Made by a program: the position numbers and the translations under genes
From: Isotricha intestinalis
Lineage: Eukaryota > Ciliophora > Litostomatea > Vestibuliferida > Isotrichidae
Direction: 5' to 3'
Assembly (NCBI GenBank): GCA_023807065.1
Contig: JAJJLU010003626.1
Location: forward strand, 1-44,224
DNA length: 44,224 nt
Shown: piece after piece, positions 18,401-28,871 of the stretch
Numbering within the stretch: position 1 is the stretch's first letter
Layout: the number at the start of each line of letters is the position of its first letter
Notes under the pieces: generated by a model
The model's database searches: none
Seen by the model: the letters and a program-made list of their open reading frames with translations, nothing else
What the model was told of the DNA's origin: nothing

Positions 18401-21400
18401 AAGAATAAATTTTATAATAATATTTAAGAAAAGAAATACATATAATTTTATAGTAATTTGTGATATTCTCATACAACAGATAATTTAAATAATTTTTCAT
18501 AATCTTAAATTGTTCTTTAATATATTCTAGAAATTCATCTTTATTAGGGATTTTAAGATAAAAAGACATATGATAAATTAAAAAACTTTTGATTTTATCG
18601 TTTGTACAAATAGAGTTAAATAATTCTCCCAATTCATTATTATTAATTATAGAATTAAAATTATTCATATCAATAGAAACATAACCTTCTGTTATAAAAA
18701 ATTCAGATAAAATAGATGATAATTCTGTATATAAATTTTCGAAAGAAAAGGATTTTTTAATTAAATTTAATTTTATTTTTCTATCTATATTATTAATCAT
18801 TAAACCTTCTTTTAAAAATTGTAACATTTCATTTGTATTAAAATTCATTATTGGGTCATTTATAAAATTTTCAATTATTAAACAAACATTTTCAGTTAAT
18901 GTCTTTGAATTATCATATTTTACTATTTTGCCTTCATTTATTAACTTATAAAATAAAATGAATTTAATTTGATGATAATATACATTACTTATATATCCTG
19001 AATTTAAAGCATTTAATAACTTATTATATTGTTCTTCACTTGTTATAAATTGGGATAATATTTTTAAAATAAATTTTTGAAAAATAAAATGAAATACTTC
19101 CTCTTCAAATTTCTTTCTATAGATATCCTCTGTGTATTTATATATATTTAAAAAATATTGAGATTTTAATTCTTCGATAATTTCTAATAAAGTTCTATAA
19201 TCATTTTCTTTTTTTATTTCATTCAATTCATATAATAATTTAAATAATTTTTGATTTTTCATTAGGATTAAAAAAATATATTCTAATCTTGGCTCATTTT
19301 TTAAAAGAATATATACTATATTCTTTATAATTTTTACAAAAGTCTCATCTAGTATATTAAATCCTAAATTATAATAATAAAAAGTAAAAATATCATCATA
19401 ATAATATTCAATATTTTTAAGATTTAAATTGAGTTCTTGCTTTAATAAATAACTACTTTTTATAGATTCTTTTATATTATTAAAACTTAACATATAACTT
19501 TCTTTTATATCATTTGAATAATTTTGGGGATTGTTATAAATAATTGAATCATTTGCTTTAATTTTTGATAAATTATCATTAGTTGAAAGAAAGAGTTCTT
19601 CTAAATTTTTTCCTGTAAAAGGGAATTTTAAACCTGAAATAAATTTAATTTCATTTTTATTTTTTAATTTAAATCTAAGATTCATGTTCCAAGTTAAATT
19701 GAAAATTTTAAAAAATAATTCGTCACCATAAAAAAAGGATTCAAAAATTCCATAATTTTCAAATACAATAACTAAATCTTTTAAGATTGGATATGTAATT
19801 TCATTAACATATAATTCAATGATTTCCTTTAATTCTTTAAAAACAAAATTTTGATTTTTTCCTATTAAGAATTCTTTCCATTCATCTTTATCTCTATTTC
19901 CAATTAATTGTAAAGTTTTTCCATTTAAAAAATTAAAAAGTTTAGAATTCTCTTCTGATAAACAATTAATAAAATTAGAAATATGATTTGAAATTTGGTA
20001 TTTTAATAAAGGATTTTTTTTATCAAATTTAAAATTAATTTCAAATAAAATTTTATGAATTGTTTTAACAAAGAATTTTTGACTATAATAATTTTTAAAA
20101 ATTTCATTTGATGTAGAATTAATTAGATTGTTTATATTTTCAAATGTATTTCCATTTAATTTTTCTATTACAATTTGATTCCAATTAGTTAGAAATTGAA
20201 TATTTACATTACTTTGACCTGGTTTTAAATAATTTATTAAGTAAATATACTTATCTAATTTTTCAAATCTCTTTTTTTTACAAATTTCATTTATTTTTAT
20301 TTGTAAATATTCATTATTATTATTTTCATTATTATATTCTACTTTTATTATCATTAAAGGATTCTCCTTATTTTCTAAAAATGTTTCTATTAAATATAAA
20401 AACTCTTTTTCACTTGTTATAGTGTTTAAATTAATTTCTACTATCTTCATTACATTTCCTTGGATATCTTCAATTCTAATATTTTCTAAAATATTAGAAT
20501 ATGTATAAATGATGGTTAATTTTTTATTTTTTTGTTCCCTATAAAAATCATCTATTGAAAAATGATTTTGTTTATTATATAAATCAATACATTCTTCAAA
20601 TTCTTTTCTATTTTCTTCCATACAATTTTCTCGAGAAATAACCATTGTAATTAAGAAATTTATATTTGAAATAGATAATAATAATTCTTTAAACTTTTGT
20701 TCTTTATTTTCATATTTTGAACATTCTAAAGCTAAACTATATAAAAAATCAACTTGATTATATCCAAGAAAACAAACTTCACATAAATTAAGATTATTTA
20801 TAATTTTTGATTCTTTTATTTTTGAGGCGTTAAAAATTTTCAAAAACCATTTATGAGTTAAATTAATAAAAGAAAAATTCTCTTCTACTAAAATATTATT
20901 GAAATTTAATTCATGTTTTTCAAATCTATTTAAAAATGGAGGAGGTAAATCACTTGGATTTTGATCAGAAATAACAATACATCTAAATTTATCATTTACA
21001 TAACACATTGGATTATTTGTTCCTCCTAAGGCGATTCTACAATTTTTTCTATCACCAATTGAAAAAAAATTTTGGTTAAATAAATCATATAAAGCTCCAT
21101 ATATATAATCTAAATTTTTTAAAACTATTCTAAACCCTTTTTCCATTGAAAAAATTATGTCTTTTAATATTGAAAATTTATAATCGTCTTTTTCTAAATC
21201 TTGCTTAAATGGACTTCCATAAAAATATTTGAAAGGATTATTTTTTTCAGTGTTAATAAAATGATCAATAACAAATATTGAGTTGAAATTTTTTTTAATT
21301 AAAAATAATAAATATCTAGTAACATAAGAAGGAAGAATAGGGAAATGTTCATTTAAATTTGATTTTACTAAATCAATTACTCTTAAATTTTCTCTTTTTT

Positions 21401-24400
21401 GATTTTTAATTTCATAATTATCTTTAATTAATTGGAATGAAAATTTATTTAAAACTTCATTGAATTTATCAATCATTTTTTCAGTTTTTCCTGATAAACC
21501 TCCGAAATTTCTATAAATTGATAAATATAAATTTCCACTTAAAATATATAATTTAATTAAAGCATAATAATCTCTTGTTCCATAAAAATTTTCATAATTG
21601 GGAATATTATTCATTTCATTTTGAAATTCATAATAACTTTTGGTCAAAGCATTAATTATATGATCTGAAATATAATTATTATTATCATTATTTAATGAAT
21701 TAGAATTTAATATTGAATTAAATGATGAAAATAAAGTTAATCCAATCAAGTTTAAATCTTCTAAATCTGGTTCTGGTTTTGCTAAATATAAAACTCTACT
21801 TAATTTACTTGCATCTAAAGCCCAATTTGAAATTCCTATAAATCCCATTTGAGAATTTAAATCATAATCAAATAATGAATGTAATATTTTTAAAGGATTA
21901 TTTTGAGAAATTTCAGCTAAACCAATTTCATCAAATACTATTAATGGTAATATTGCTTTTTCTCCTTTTTTCATAAATATATTTTTTGCTTTTTCAAATA
22001 CCTTTTTGATACCTTCTGAAGTACTTGTTTCACTTCCTTGATAATATATTGGAATTAATTTTGGATAATTTTTCAAAAAAGGTTTTTTTGAATCATCACC
22101 TTTTAAATTTTCAGTTATTAATTGAACACTTAATGATTTACTATTCCCTGGTTTACCACAAATAATTAATGGAATTTTCATTATAATTGACATAAAAATA
22201 CAAAAAATATTTTCATCTAAAGCTGTATTTTTTGCATAAAAATTTGGGATATTTAAATTATTAATAATTGTATTTATTGTGTCAATTAAAAAATCTTCTA
22301 ATTGATCTTCTAAATCTAAATTAGAATTTATTTGTTCTAAATATTTCTTTCTTAAATTATTTGATGATAATTTTATATAATAATTCATATAAAGAGAAAG
22401 AATAATACTTTTAGTTTTTATTAAAGAATTCTCATATCCAAAATTAATAAAAAAATCTTGGAAAAATAAATAAATTTGTTTAAATCGATGAATATCTCTC
22501 AAACTTATTTTATATTCTGGTTGATTTTTTGTAATAAATTTATGAGATTGAAAAACTAAATTTGTTATTTTTTCTAAATTCAAATTTTGTTCATCAACAA
22601 AATTGACATTCTTAAGCATACACCAAATATACTTTAATGCTTCAATATCTGATAATTCTCCATATTCCCAAATATATTTATCTAACCTTTTTGGTAATTG
22701 ATTGACTTGATATACTAAGTTTCTTTTTGAATAAATTTTTCCAGAATATAATCCAACTTTAATTATTGCATCATCATTATTTGTTTTATAAGGATTACAT
22801 GCTCCTATAAATAATAAATTTTCAGGAATAATTTCTCCTTTCATTTTATGTTCACAAATAATTTCACTTAAAAGATCTAAATAATCACATGTATTAATTT
22901 CATCAAAAAACACCCAAATTCTTTTATCTTTTTTTTCCAATAATTCTTGTTGTGCATTATAAATAAAATTAATAATATCTTTATCAGTTATTCCAGAATG
23001 AATATTTAAAATCCTTAATTTTTCCTTTTTAATATGTTCAATTAAATATCTTATCATTGAAGTTTTTCCACAACCTGTTTCTCCTATTAAAATTATAGGT
23101 ACATGGGCTCTCATTCTTTGAATTAATAATATTATCTTTAAAAAGTTATCAGGAGTTAAAATATAATTTTTACCAATATCTGATTTATTTTCATCAATTA
23201 ATTTATCTGTTGATATTTCATCTTTATTTTTTTTTGTTCCATCATACTTTATTAAAAATTCTTCTAATTCTAATGGACTTTTTTCATTATATTTAAACAA
23301 TCTATTTTCATCTGTTTTTTGATGATAGGATAAAAATAAATCTGGAATGACATCTTTATTTTCATAAATTGTTGTTAATGGTAATTTTTTATTAAATAAT
23401 TGAAAGAATTTATAACTCATATTTTTCCAAGAAATTATATCTTTACTCATACTAAATTGTTCACAAGAAATTAAAATTGCTTCAAAAGATGTGCTTCTAA
23501 AATTTGGATTAAAATTAATTTGTTTTAAAAATGAAACTTTTAAGTCATTATTTTTGGTAAAATCAATTAATCTGCTTCCCATTATATTTATATAAATCCA
23601 TAATTTTCTAAAAGTAATTGTTTTATTGAAATCATATTTAATTATATTATTGTGTAAAAGATTTATTACTTCTTCATTTGAAAAATCAATCTTCCAATGA
23701 ACATTATTTGGAATTACATCTTCTTCATTTAAAATATTTTCTGCTTGATAATTTAAATAATTCATCAAATATATTAAATGTTTATATTTTAAGTTATTTG
23801 TTTCTTTTGGTATAATAAATAAGTTCTCATTGAATTCACATTGGATTTCTTTATTTATAAATTGCAAAAGTAAAATTTTTGAAGTATCTATTTCATTTGA
23901 TATTTCTATAAAAATTAAATCTTTAGATATATCATTAGTACAATTATAAATACTATCTTCTAAAAGGATATTATTCATAAATAAATAATAAAATAATAGT
24001 TTATTTAGATTCTTAAAATCCTTAATTCCTCTATGAATGTCTAAATGAATTTTATATTTTATATTATAATCTAAATTTTGATTTATTGAATAAAGCTTTT
24101 TAATAATATCATCTATATCAAGATTATCTTGTATAGGAACATTAATATAAGAATATTCATCTTTTTTATATTCAATTATATTGTAAGTTTTTCCATTTCC
24201 TTCTTTATCACTAAAAACTTTTATTGAATTTAATAATTTATTATTCTTTATTATTTTATTAATTGAATTTATATCTAAAATTTCAATAGATCGAATTTTA
24301 TAGACATTATCTTTTTCTGATAATTTATTAAAAATATATGAATATTTTTCTATTGAAATGAAACAAAGTGAATATGGAAATTTAAATTCATTTAAAAACT

Positions 24401-27400
24401 CAAGTAAATAATTTTGTAAAGAAAAAGAAAGTAATTCAACTTCAATTAAAGTAAATAAAATATTTTCATTTTTTAATAATAAAGCTCGATAAAGAAATGT
24501 ACTTAAAATATGTAAATTTACTTTTTCACTACAAAATAAAATTTGTTGTCTTTTTGGAAAAGAATTTTGAAATGTTAAATAAATTGAAATAATATATTGA
24601 TATAAATTGTCGTTTTCTTCAACAGAAGCTAAAATAATTTTTTGATTATGTTTTATTAAAGGAAAAATATTTTTATGTAAATTAATTGGAATTTCATTTG
24701 CATCAATTTTTTGTTTTGTTTCAAAAATATCAATTATATTATTTTGTATAGTAGAATTTAAAACTTTTCCTAACTCAATCAATCTTTCTTCTGCGCTATT
24801 TGAAATAGAATATTTTAAATTATTTACTTTTTGAAAAACAGAAAATAAATTAAAACCAATATCATAAAAATCTGGATTTGTAAAATATTTTTCTAATTCC
24901 CAAACTTGTTTTCCATAAAATAATGTTAAAGGATAATAATTTAAATATAATTTTTTTATAATTTCTTTCCATTCTTTATTTAATTGTTTCACATAACCTA
25001 AAAAATTATCTAAATTTATTGTTTCATTACTTTCAATTGTTAATTCTTTATCATTAAAATTTTCAGGATATCCATTTTCTTTTAAAGAATTTATTTCTTT
25101 CCAAATTTCATTTATAATATTTAAAATATTAACAAAAGAAGTATTTATAATTTTTTCATTTTCTTTTTGTTCTGAAGTTGAAATAAATAATTGAACTCTT
25201 GCTTTCAATTCATTTAATTCTTCTAATTTAATTAATACATTTTTATTATATTTAATGAAAATATCATTTTCTTTAATTAGGACTATTGAATAATTCACAA
25301 TATTTTTTATTTTTATTATACTTGAACCTTCTTTATCAAAAATTTGAAGATGTAAACTTTTTATTTCTTGAAAAACTTCTCCACATTGCTTTATTAATTT
25401 CCCAGTTTTATATATATTACCAGGTAAAATATTAGTAAATTTATTAATAAACGTTTGTAATTTTTCATTTTCATTTATATTATTATTAAATTTAATACTA
25501 TTTAAAAAAGATTTTATCTCAATTAAATTTAATATTATTTGAATATTTACAACATTATCATTACTATCATCAATTAAATCTAACATTGATGTAATTTCAT
25601 CTTCATTTGTTTTTGTTATAAAATTTATTAAATTATTATTTTCTAAAAAAATAAAAAAAAAATCACTTATATTTTCGTTGTATAAATTATGAAACATTGA
25701 TTCTAAATTATTCTCAATTTTAGTTATTAAAGGAAATAAAATACTGAAAGCTACTTCTTGATTAGTTTCAATACTTAAAAATTCTTTGAAATCTTTTAAA
25801 TTCACTGATTCTAAATGATAATGATTTATTAAAGAAATTAAGAAGTTCACAAATCTTTTTATAAGATTATATTTTTGTATAAAATTAAAAAGATTTGTTA
25901 TATTAATTGAGTTATTAAAAGAATAATTATTATAAATTTGATTAACAAGTACTCTTTCTTTATTTATATTTCTTAAATTTTCATAAATTTTTAAAAAATA
26001 AATATCAATTTTACCATTCATTCCATTTAAATGTATTTTTGTATAATTTTTATCCATTGTTTTATACATTGAAGATAAAATTTGAAGAACTTTTTTTAAA
26101 TTTAAATTATTGTTTCCTGAAATTTGATTAATTCTAATTTTGAAATTTTCCATAAAACAATCTGATTTTTTCCAATTATTAAATTTTTCAATATCATCTA
26201 AATTGTTTTTTATTTCATTAGGAATTTCTAAAGAATTTAAATTAGATGATTTAAATAATTCTTTTCTAATATTTTCTTCCACTTTATTTAATAGTTTTAT
26301 ACTTTCGTTATCAAATAAATTTCCAAAATAATTTTTTAATGTTATACAAAATAAAATACCTGTTTCTATTTTTTTATAATAATTTATTGAATGAATTATA
26401 TTTTTTTTAATTTGTTCAGTTGAGGCTTTTACCAAAAAAAAATTTCTAATTTTTGAAGATTCTTCAAAATAATTAATTAATATTTGTAAATTCTCATTAT
26501 TGTTTTTTTCCATTTCATAAATTTTTTCTATATCACAATATTTTATTTGTAGAGATTCAATTTTTTGATATAACTTAAAAATTTCTTCAGCTAATTTCTT
26601 AATATATTCTATTTTTTTTATATTATAATTTCCTTGTTTTGAAGTTAAAATTAAATACCAAAAATCTTTACTGTTTATATTCTCAATTAATTTATTTTTT
26701 ACATTTTCCTCAGTAACTTCATAATATTTAGAATATAAACTAATATAATTAGTAAGAAATTTTTCCATGAAAGGATTATTACAATCTATTTTATTAATAT
26801 TCTTATCAATAAATTCAGTAATTAAAGATTCTATCTTTTTTTCTTTTAAATTTTGAATATAATCTATTCCTTCTTGAAGATAATATTTTTCCTTTAATTC
26901 CTGATTTTTTTTAAAAAGAATATTACTTATTTGACAAAAATAAATATTTTTAAGAGAAATATTGAAAATATTTTTCCATAAATTTTGTTCGAAATCTTGT
27001 TTAACTTCATTAAATTTTATATTTAAATCTTTAATTTTAAAATAAATCTTATTTATTAAATTTGAAAAACCTTCAAAATTCTTTTCATTAATTTCTTTTT
27101 CTTTAAGTAATATTTTTTCAACATTTTTCAAATTCAATTTTACTTCTTCAACATTTTGATTTTCTTCGATGGAAGGTAAAATTAATATTTTAAAGATAAA
27201 AATAAAATCTTCATCTGAAAATTCCAAAAATCTTTGTTCTAAATAATAATTCAATAACTCATTTTTATTTATTAAACAACTATTGAAGAAAATATCTAAA
27301 TCTTTATTTTTTTTAAGAGGAACTTCAATTTGTTTTAAACAATCTGTTGCTTTTTGACTAAAATTTCTTTGAATAAAAAATATAATTTTATCTTGAATTG

Positions 27401-28751
27401 TTTTTCTTTTATTTTCAAAATCATAAATATCATTTAAAGTAAAGGTTTTCTTTTTTTTTTCAAAGTTTTCATAAAATTCTTCTGGTAAATGAAATTCATT
27501 TTTTTGAGAAATAAAAAGGAAAAAAGCAAAAGAATTGACACACATTAAAATTAAATAAATATGATTATTATTTTCTAAAAGAGTTAATATATTAAAATAA
27601 TATTTATCAAAAGTTTTATCTTCTGGATTTTCCCATTTTAAATTTTGAAATTTTGTATAAATATTTTTTTGCAAATTTGGATCTCTAAGAATATCAGAAT
27701 TAACTCTGACAATTTCAATTAAATCTTCAATACAAGAAGCTAAAATTAATTCACTCTTTAATATTAAAAAATGATGTTCTTGACCTAATTTTTGTAAACA
27801 ATTTGCATAATTATGAAAATCATTACTTGTTTTTTGATTTAAATTATATTTAGGAATTATCTTTGAGCATAATTCATATAAAAAATATTTATAATCATAA
27901 AAGCTTTTTGTAGCTTCAAAATATTTATAATTTGAATCAAAATACATTATCATTTCTGATTTTTGAAGATTAATTTCAAGGATATAAAAACTAATCATGA
28001 AATTTTTTAAAAAAAATTTAAAAGTATCAAAAATATTTAAAGAAGGAACACATTTTTGTGAGAAAGAAAAATTTAATAATAAAATTCTAAATTGGATTAA
28101 TCTATTTATTTTTTTCTTTGCATTTTCATTTTTATATTTTATCCAATCATCCATTATTTTTTGAAAATCTACATAATTACCTAAAATAAGCATTAATGAC
28201 ATAATAATATTAGGTAAATTCTCTTTTATTTTTTCTAAATTTTTAGATTTTCCAATATTAAATGATGATTTATTTAATTCTTTTTTTTGGACAAAATTAT
28301 CTAAGTCTGTTCTAAAATAAAAATCTATTATATATGAAAAATAATAAAAGAAAATGTCAATATCCATATTAAATTTATTTCTGAATTCTTCAAATAAATC
28401 ATTTAGATATATGCAAAATTTATTTTTATTATCATATTTCTGATACAATACTACTAAAAAAGAAAAAAAATTAGTTGAATTTAAATTTAAAAAATAAAAA
28501 TAATTTACAGTAAAAAATTCACTAAATTCATTAAAATTTTGTTTTGTATATATTTGAAATTGTCCATAATCATTATATTCAATAATTGGAACTTTAAAAT
28601 CATAAATAAAAACATTTTGAATTGGGTCATTATAATAAAATTGATATTGATATTTATAATTACGATACATTAATACAATTCCTTTTGGTTCAATAAAATT
28701 TTTTGTGGAATATAAAATATGTTTAGGAGTTCCTTTTTGAAACACAAACAT
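15411..28751 (-). CDS. RNF213-type giant AAA+ protein with RZ zinc finger
   Basis: This single 4446-residue frame resembles RNF213, the dynein-like AAA+ ubiquitin ligase of lipid-droplet and anti-pathogen function in animals (human form about 5200 residues). AAA module 1 has Walker A GETGCGKT (1890-1897) and Walker B FFDE (D1950, E1951). Module 2 has GKPGNSKS (2199-2206) and Walker B VFDE (D2274, E2275). Further landmarks are TNNPMCYVNDKFRCIVISDQ and PPPFLNRFEKHEL. An RZ finger lies near 3748-3780 (C3748, C3750, C3759, C3768, C3771, H3780; core IGNCTRPM and CPICSIDIG). The C-terminal block MTLDMPVTYLL...MYLACAYQFL near 4090 is also an RNF213 hallmark. I see no C3HC4 RING between the AAA core and the RZ finger. 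The first 1850 residues are a helical arm. The frame ends in TAA and has no visible intron. Confidence 0.93.
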   Translation of the reverse strand: MFVFQKGTPKHILYSTKNFIEPKGIVLMYRNYKYQYQFYYNDPIQNVFIYDFKVPIIEYNDYGQFQIYTKQNFNEFSEFFTVNYFYFLNLNSTNFFSFLVVLYQKYDNKNKFCIYLNDLFEEFRNKFNMDIDIFFYYFSYIIDFYFRTDLDNFVQKKELNKSSFNIGKSKNLEKIKENLPNIIMSLMLILGNYVDFQKIMDDWIKYKNENAKKKINRLIQFRILLLNFSFSQKCVPSLNIFDTFKFFLKNFMISFYILEINLQKSEMIMYFDSNYKYFEATKSFYDYKYFLYELCSKIIPKYNLNQKTSNDFHNYANCLQKLGQEHHFLILKSELILASCIEDLIEIVRVNSDILRDPNLQKNIYTKFQNLKWENPEDKTFDKYYFNILTLLENNNHIYLILMCVNSFAFFLFISQKNEFHLPEEFYENFEKKKKTFTLNDIYDFENKRKTIQDKIIFFIQRNFSQKATDCLKQIEVPLKKNKDLDIFFNSCLINKNELLNYYLEQRFLEFSDEDFIFIFKILILPSIEENQNVEEVKLNLKNVEKILLKEKEINEKNFEGFSNLINKIYFKIKDLNIKFNEVKQDFEQNLWKNIFNISLKNIYFCQISNILFKKNQELKEKYYLQEGIDYIQNLKEKKIESLITEFIDKNINKIDCNNPFMEKFLTNYISLYSKYYEVTEENVKNKLIENINSKDFWYLILTSKQGNYNIKKIEYIKKLAEEIFKLYQKIESLQIKYCDIEKIYEMEKNNNENLQILINYFEESSKIRNFFLVKASTEQIKKNIIHSINYYKKIETGILFCITLKNYFGNLFDNESIKLLNKVEENIRKELFKSSNLNSLEIPNEIKNNLDDIEKFNNWKKSDCFMENFKIRINQISGNNNLNLKKVLQILSSMYKTMDKNYTKIHLNGMNGKIDIYFLKIYENLRNINKERVLVNQIYNNYSFNNSINITNLFNFIQKYNLIKRFVNFLISLINHYHLESVNLKDFKEFLSIETNQEVAFSILFPLITKIENNLESMFHNLYNENISDFFFIFLENNNLINFITKTNEDEITSMLDLIDDSNDNVVNIQIILNLIEIKSFLNSIKFNNNINENEKLQTFINKFTNILPGNIYKTGKLIKQCGEVFQEIKSLHLQIFDKEGSSIIKIKNIVNYSIVLIKENDIFIKYNKNVLIKLEELNELKARVQLFISTSEQKENEKIINTSFVNILNIINEIWKEINSLKENGYPENFNDKELTIESNETINLDNFLGYVKQLNKEWKEIIKKLYLNYYPLTLFYGKQVWELEKYFTNPDFYDIGFNLFSVFQKVNNLKYSISNSAEERLIELGKVLNSTIQNNIIDIFETKQKIDANEIPINLHKNIFPLIKHNQKIILASVEENDNLYQYIISIYLTFQNSFPKRQQILFCSEKVNLHILSTFLYRALLLKNENILFTLIEVELLSFSLQNYLLEFLNEFKFPYSLCFISIEKYSYIFNKLSEKDNVYKIRSIEILDINSINKIIKNNKLLNSIKVFSDKEGNGKTYNIIEYKKDEYSYINVPIQDNLDIDDIIKKLYSINQNLDYNIKYKIHLDIHRGIKDFKNLNKLLFYYLFMNNILLEDSIYNCTNDISKDLIFIEISNEIDTSKILLLQFINKEIQCEFNENLFIIPKETNNLKYKHLIYLMNYLNYQAENILNEEDVIPNNVHWKIDFSNEEVINLLHNNIIKYDFNKTITFRKLWIYINIMGSRLIDFTKNNDLKVSFLKQINFNPNFRSTSFEAILISCEQFSMSKDIISWKNMSYKFFQLFNKKLPLTTIYENKDVIPDLFLSYHQKTDENRLFKYNEKSPLELEEFLIKYDGTKKNKDEISTDKLIDENKSDIGKNYILTPDNFLKIILLIQRMRAHVPIILIGETGCGKTSMIRYLIEHIKKEKLRILNIHSGITDKDIINFIYNAQQELLEKKDKRIWVFFDEINTCDYLDLLSEIICEHKMKGEIIPENLLFIGACNPYKTNNDDAIIKVGLYSGKIYSKRNLVYQVNQLPKRLDKYIWEYGELSDIEALKYIWCMLKNVNFVDEQNLNLEKITNLVFQSHKFITKNQPEYKISLRDIHRFKQIYLFFQDFFINFGYENSLIKTKSIILSLYMNYYIKLSSNNLRKKYLEQINSNLDLEDQLEDFLIDTINTIINNLNIPNFYAKNTALDENIFCIFMSIIMKIPLIICGKPGNSKSLSVQLITENLKGDDSKKPFLKNYPKLIPIYYQGSETSTSEGIKKVFEKAKNIFMKKGEKAILPLIVFDEIGLAEISQNNPLKILHSLFDYDLNSQMGFIGISNWALDASKLSRVLYLAKPEPDLEDLNLIGLTLFSSFNSILNSNSLNNDNNNYISDHIINALTKSYYEFQNEMNNIPNYENFYGTRDYYALIKLYILSGNLYLSIYRNFGGLSGKTEKMIDKFNEVLNKFSFQLIKDNYEIKNQKRENLRVIDLVKSNLNEHFPILPSYVTRYLLFLIKKNFNSIFVIDHFINTEKNNPFKYFYGSPFKQDLEKDDYKFSILKDIIFSMEKGFRIVLKNLDYIYGALYDLFNQNFFSIGDRKNCRIALGGTNNPMCYVNDKFRCIVISDQNPSDLPPPFLNRFEKHELNFNNILVEENFSFINLTHKWFLKIFNASKIKESKIINNLNLCEVCFLGYNQVDFLYSLALECSKYENKEQKFKELLLSISNINFLITMVISRENCMEENRKEFEECIDLYNKQNHFSIDDFYREQKNKKLTIIYTYSNILENIRIEDIQGNVMKIVEINLNTITSEKEFLYLIETFLENKENPLMIIKVEYNNENNNNEYLQIKINEICKKKRFEKLDKYIYLINYLKPGQSNVNIQFLTNWNQIVIEKLNGNTFENINNLINSTSNEIFKNYYSQKFFVKTIHKILFEINFKFDKKNPLLKYQISNHISNFINCLSEENSKLFNFLNGKTLQLIGNRDKDEWKEFLIGKNQNFVFKELKEIIELYVNEITYPILKDLVIVFENYGIFESFFYGDELFFKIFNLTWNMNLRFKLKNKNEIKFISGLKFPFTGKNLEELFLSTNDNLSKIKANDSIIYNNPQNYSNDIKESYMLSFNNIKESIKSSYLLKQELNLNLKNIEYYYDDIFTFYYYNLGFNILDETFVKIIKNIVYILLKNEPRLEYIFLILMKNQKLFKLLYELNEIKKENDYRTLLEIIEELKSQYFLNIYKYTEDIYRKKFEEEVFHFIFQKFILKILSQFITSEEQYNKLLNALNSGYISNVYYHQIKFILFYKLINEGKIVKYDNSKTLTENVCLIIENFINDPIMNFNTNEMLQFLKEGLMINNIDRKIKLNLIKKSFSFENLYTELSSILSEFFITEGYVSIDMNNFNSIINNNELGELFNSICTNDKIKSFLIYHMSFYLKIPNKDEFLEYIKEQFKIMKNYLNYLLYENITNYYKIICISFLKYYYKIYSLYCVRLLSEEEKFNEEEDPNNILSEINNFLLNKGDIPLIQNLKIYILKIIISKKSINPSNLLNFNLEKICKITWLPKAQFEIENNLLELNPHLSIFEKERKEVEPIIENLIKEPNEGNIRNFIDFVERNENNSPIKYCILEYIIINNYLSYTNAKFLQSNFLQNSTQLFLDESNNELIEILKKIYTIEGLKYIKNLVSNFKDSQSQTQIDYLSLNEKSKDIGLKIFMNMLYSLYLSSIFGKNNYSFINIFFSNIQNTYSNYFIPGNSNDPQDDHREEIIVQVENDFQRFGKIDGLYECQCGYLYLIGNCTRPMVKEKCPICSIDIGAISKHKLVPTSRCLINVDNRSKVKKENLLQDLKMKLKRNKGYNLQNELFNIRGISEFSICFYSIVFHSFFVFEEQLYDNIYSKIKSNLSKENYLRLHIDNAFETIKNILNDNFNSYIILLHLFEQLIIEGSKDINFETYESRNHFEKKFEGKIQFSIQNFKTISEKFISKYAISGNIYLKILNSTANNREISKYNKDLFPLYTFINQNISYKFSFDWDEIVKISSTQNYHYIILLNKYKDQISLLYNLININALSKYLLVFYNYKLSRKDSKSHLIKEIFTENNIYLWKNFEKSWKNISYGCTQYKCKVLPKLKEMTLDMPVTYLLCDDKEIGGGMYLACAYQFLGQIQNEIIEDIQQCDNTVEFDEKIYPIQMLSKDEIFSFNFKEKIKYYETFFFDFNSSDSSIIYSLEKINNDIKNELILIHKIKKCDYENLDVIQYNYELLSFNLNQHSNFIQIISEEIPQENLEIKLFEKIKEDLSKKPYSEINDIYIETQIVCCQLKFENEIDKNQNLKLYIFSKNISATFLVQLFYLQEILLCNIIDFYELLENFVFENIIETISPDFKKKIENEEKIVKNLEEMFQPENNNIYPSLNQTINAVKRFTVRCLLTDIESKFNLVLYIVRNDFWNISITEEQIDNFSRDFPEEILINNTYELYKILLKIEKKFKI

Positions 28752-28871
28752 TTTTTTTAAAAAAATTTATTATACACAATTATATTTTTTCTATTAAATA
28801 AAAAATTAAAAAAAAGAATTTAAAAATTAATTAATTAAAATTTATTTGTAATATTTTTCTTATTGAAACAT

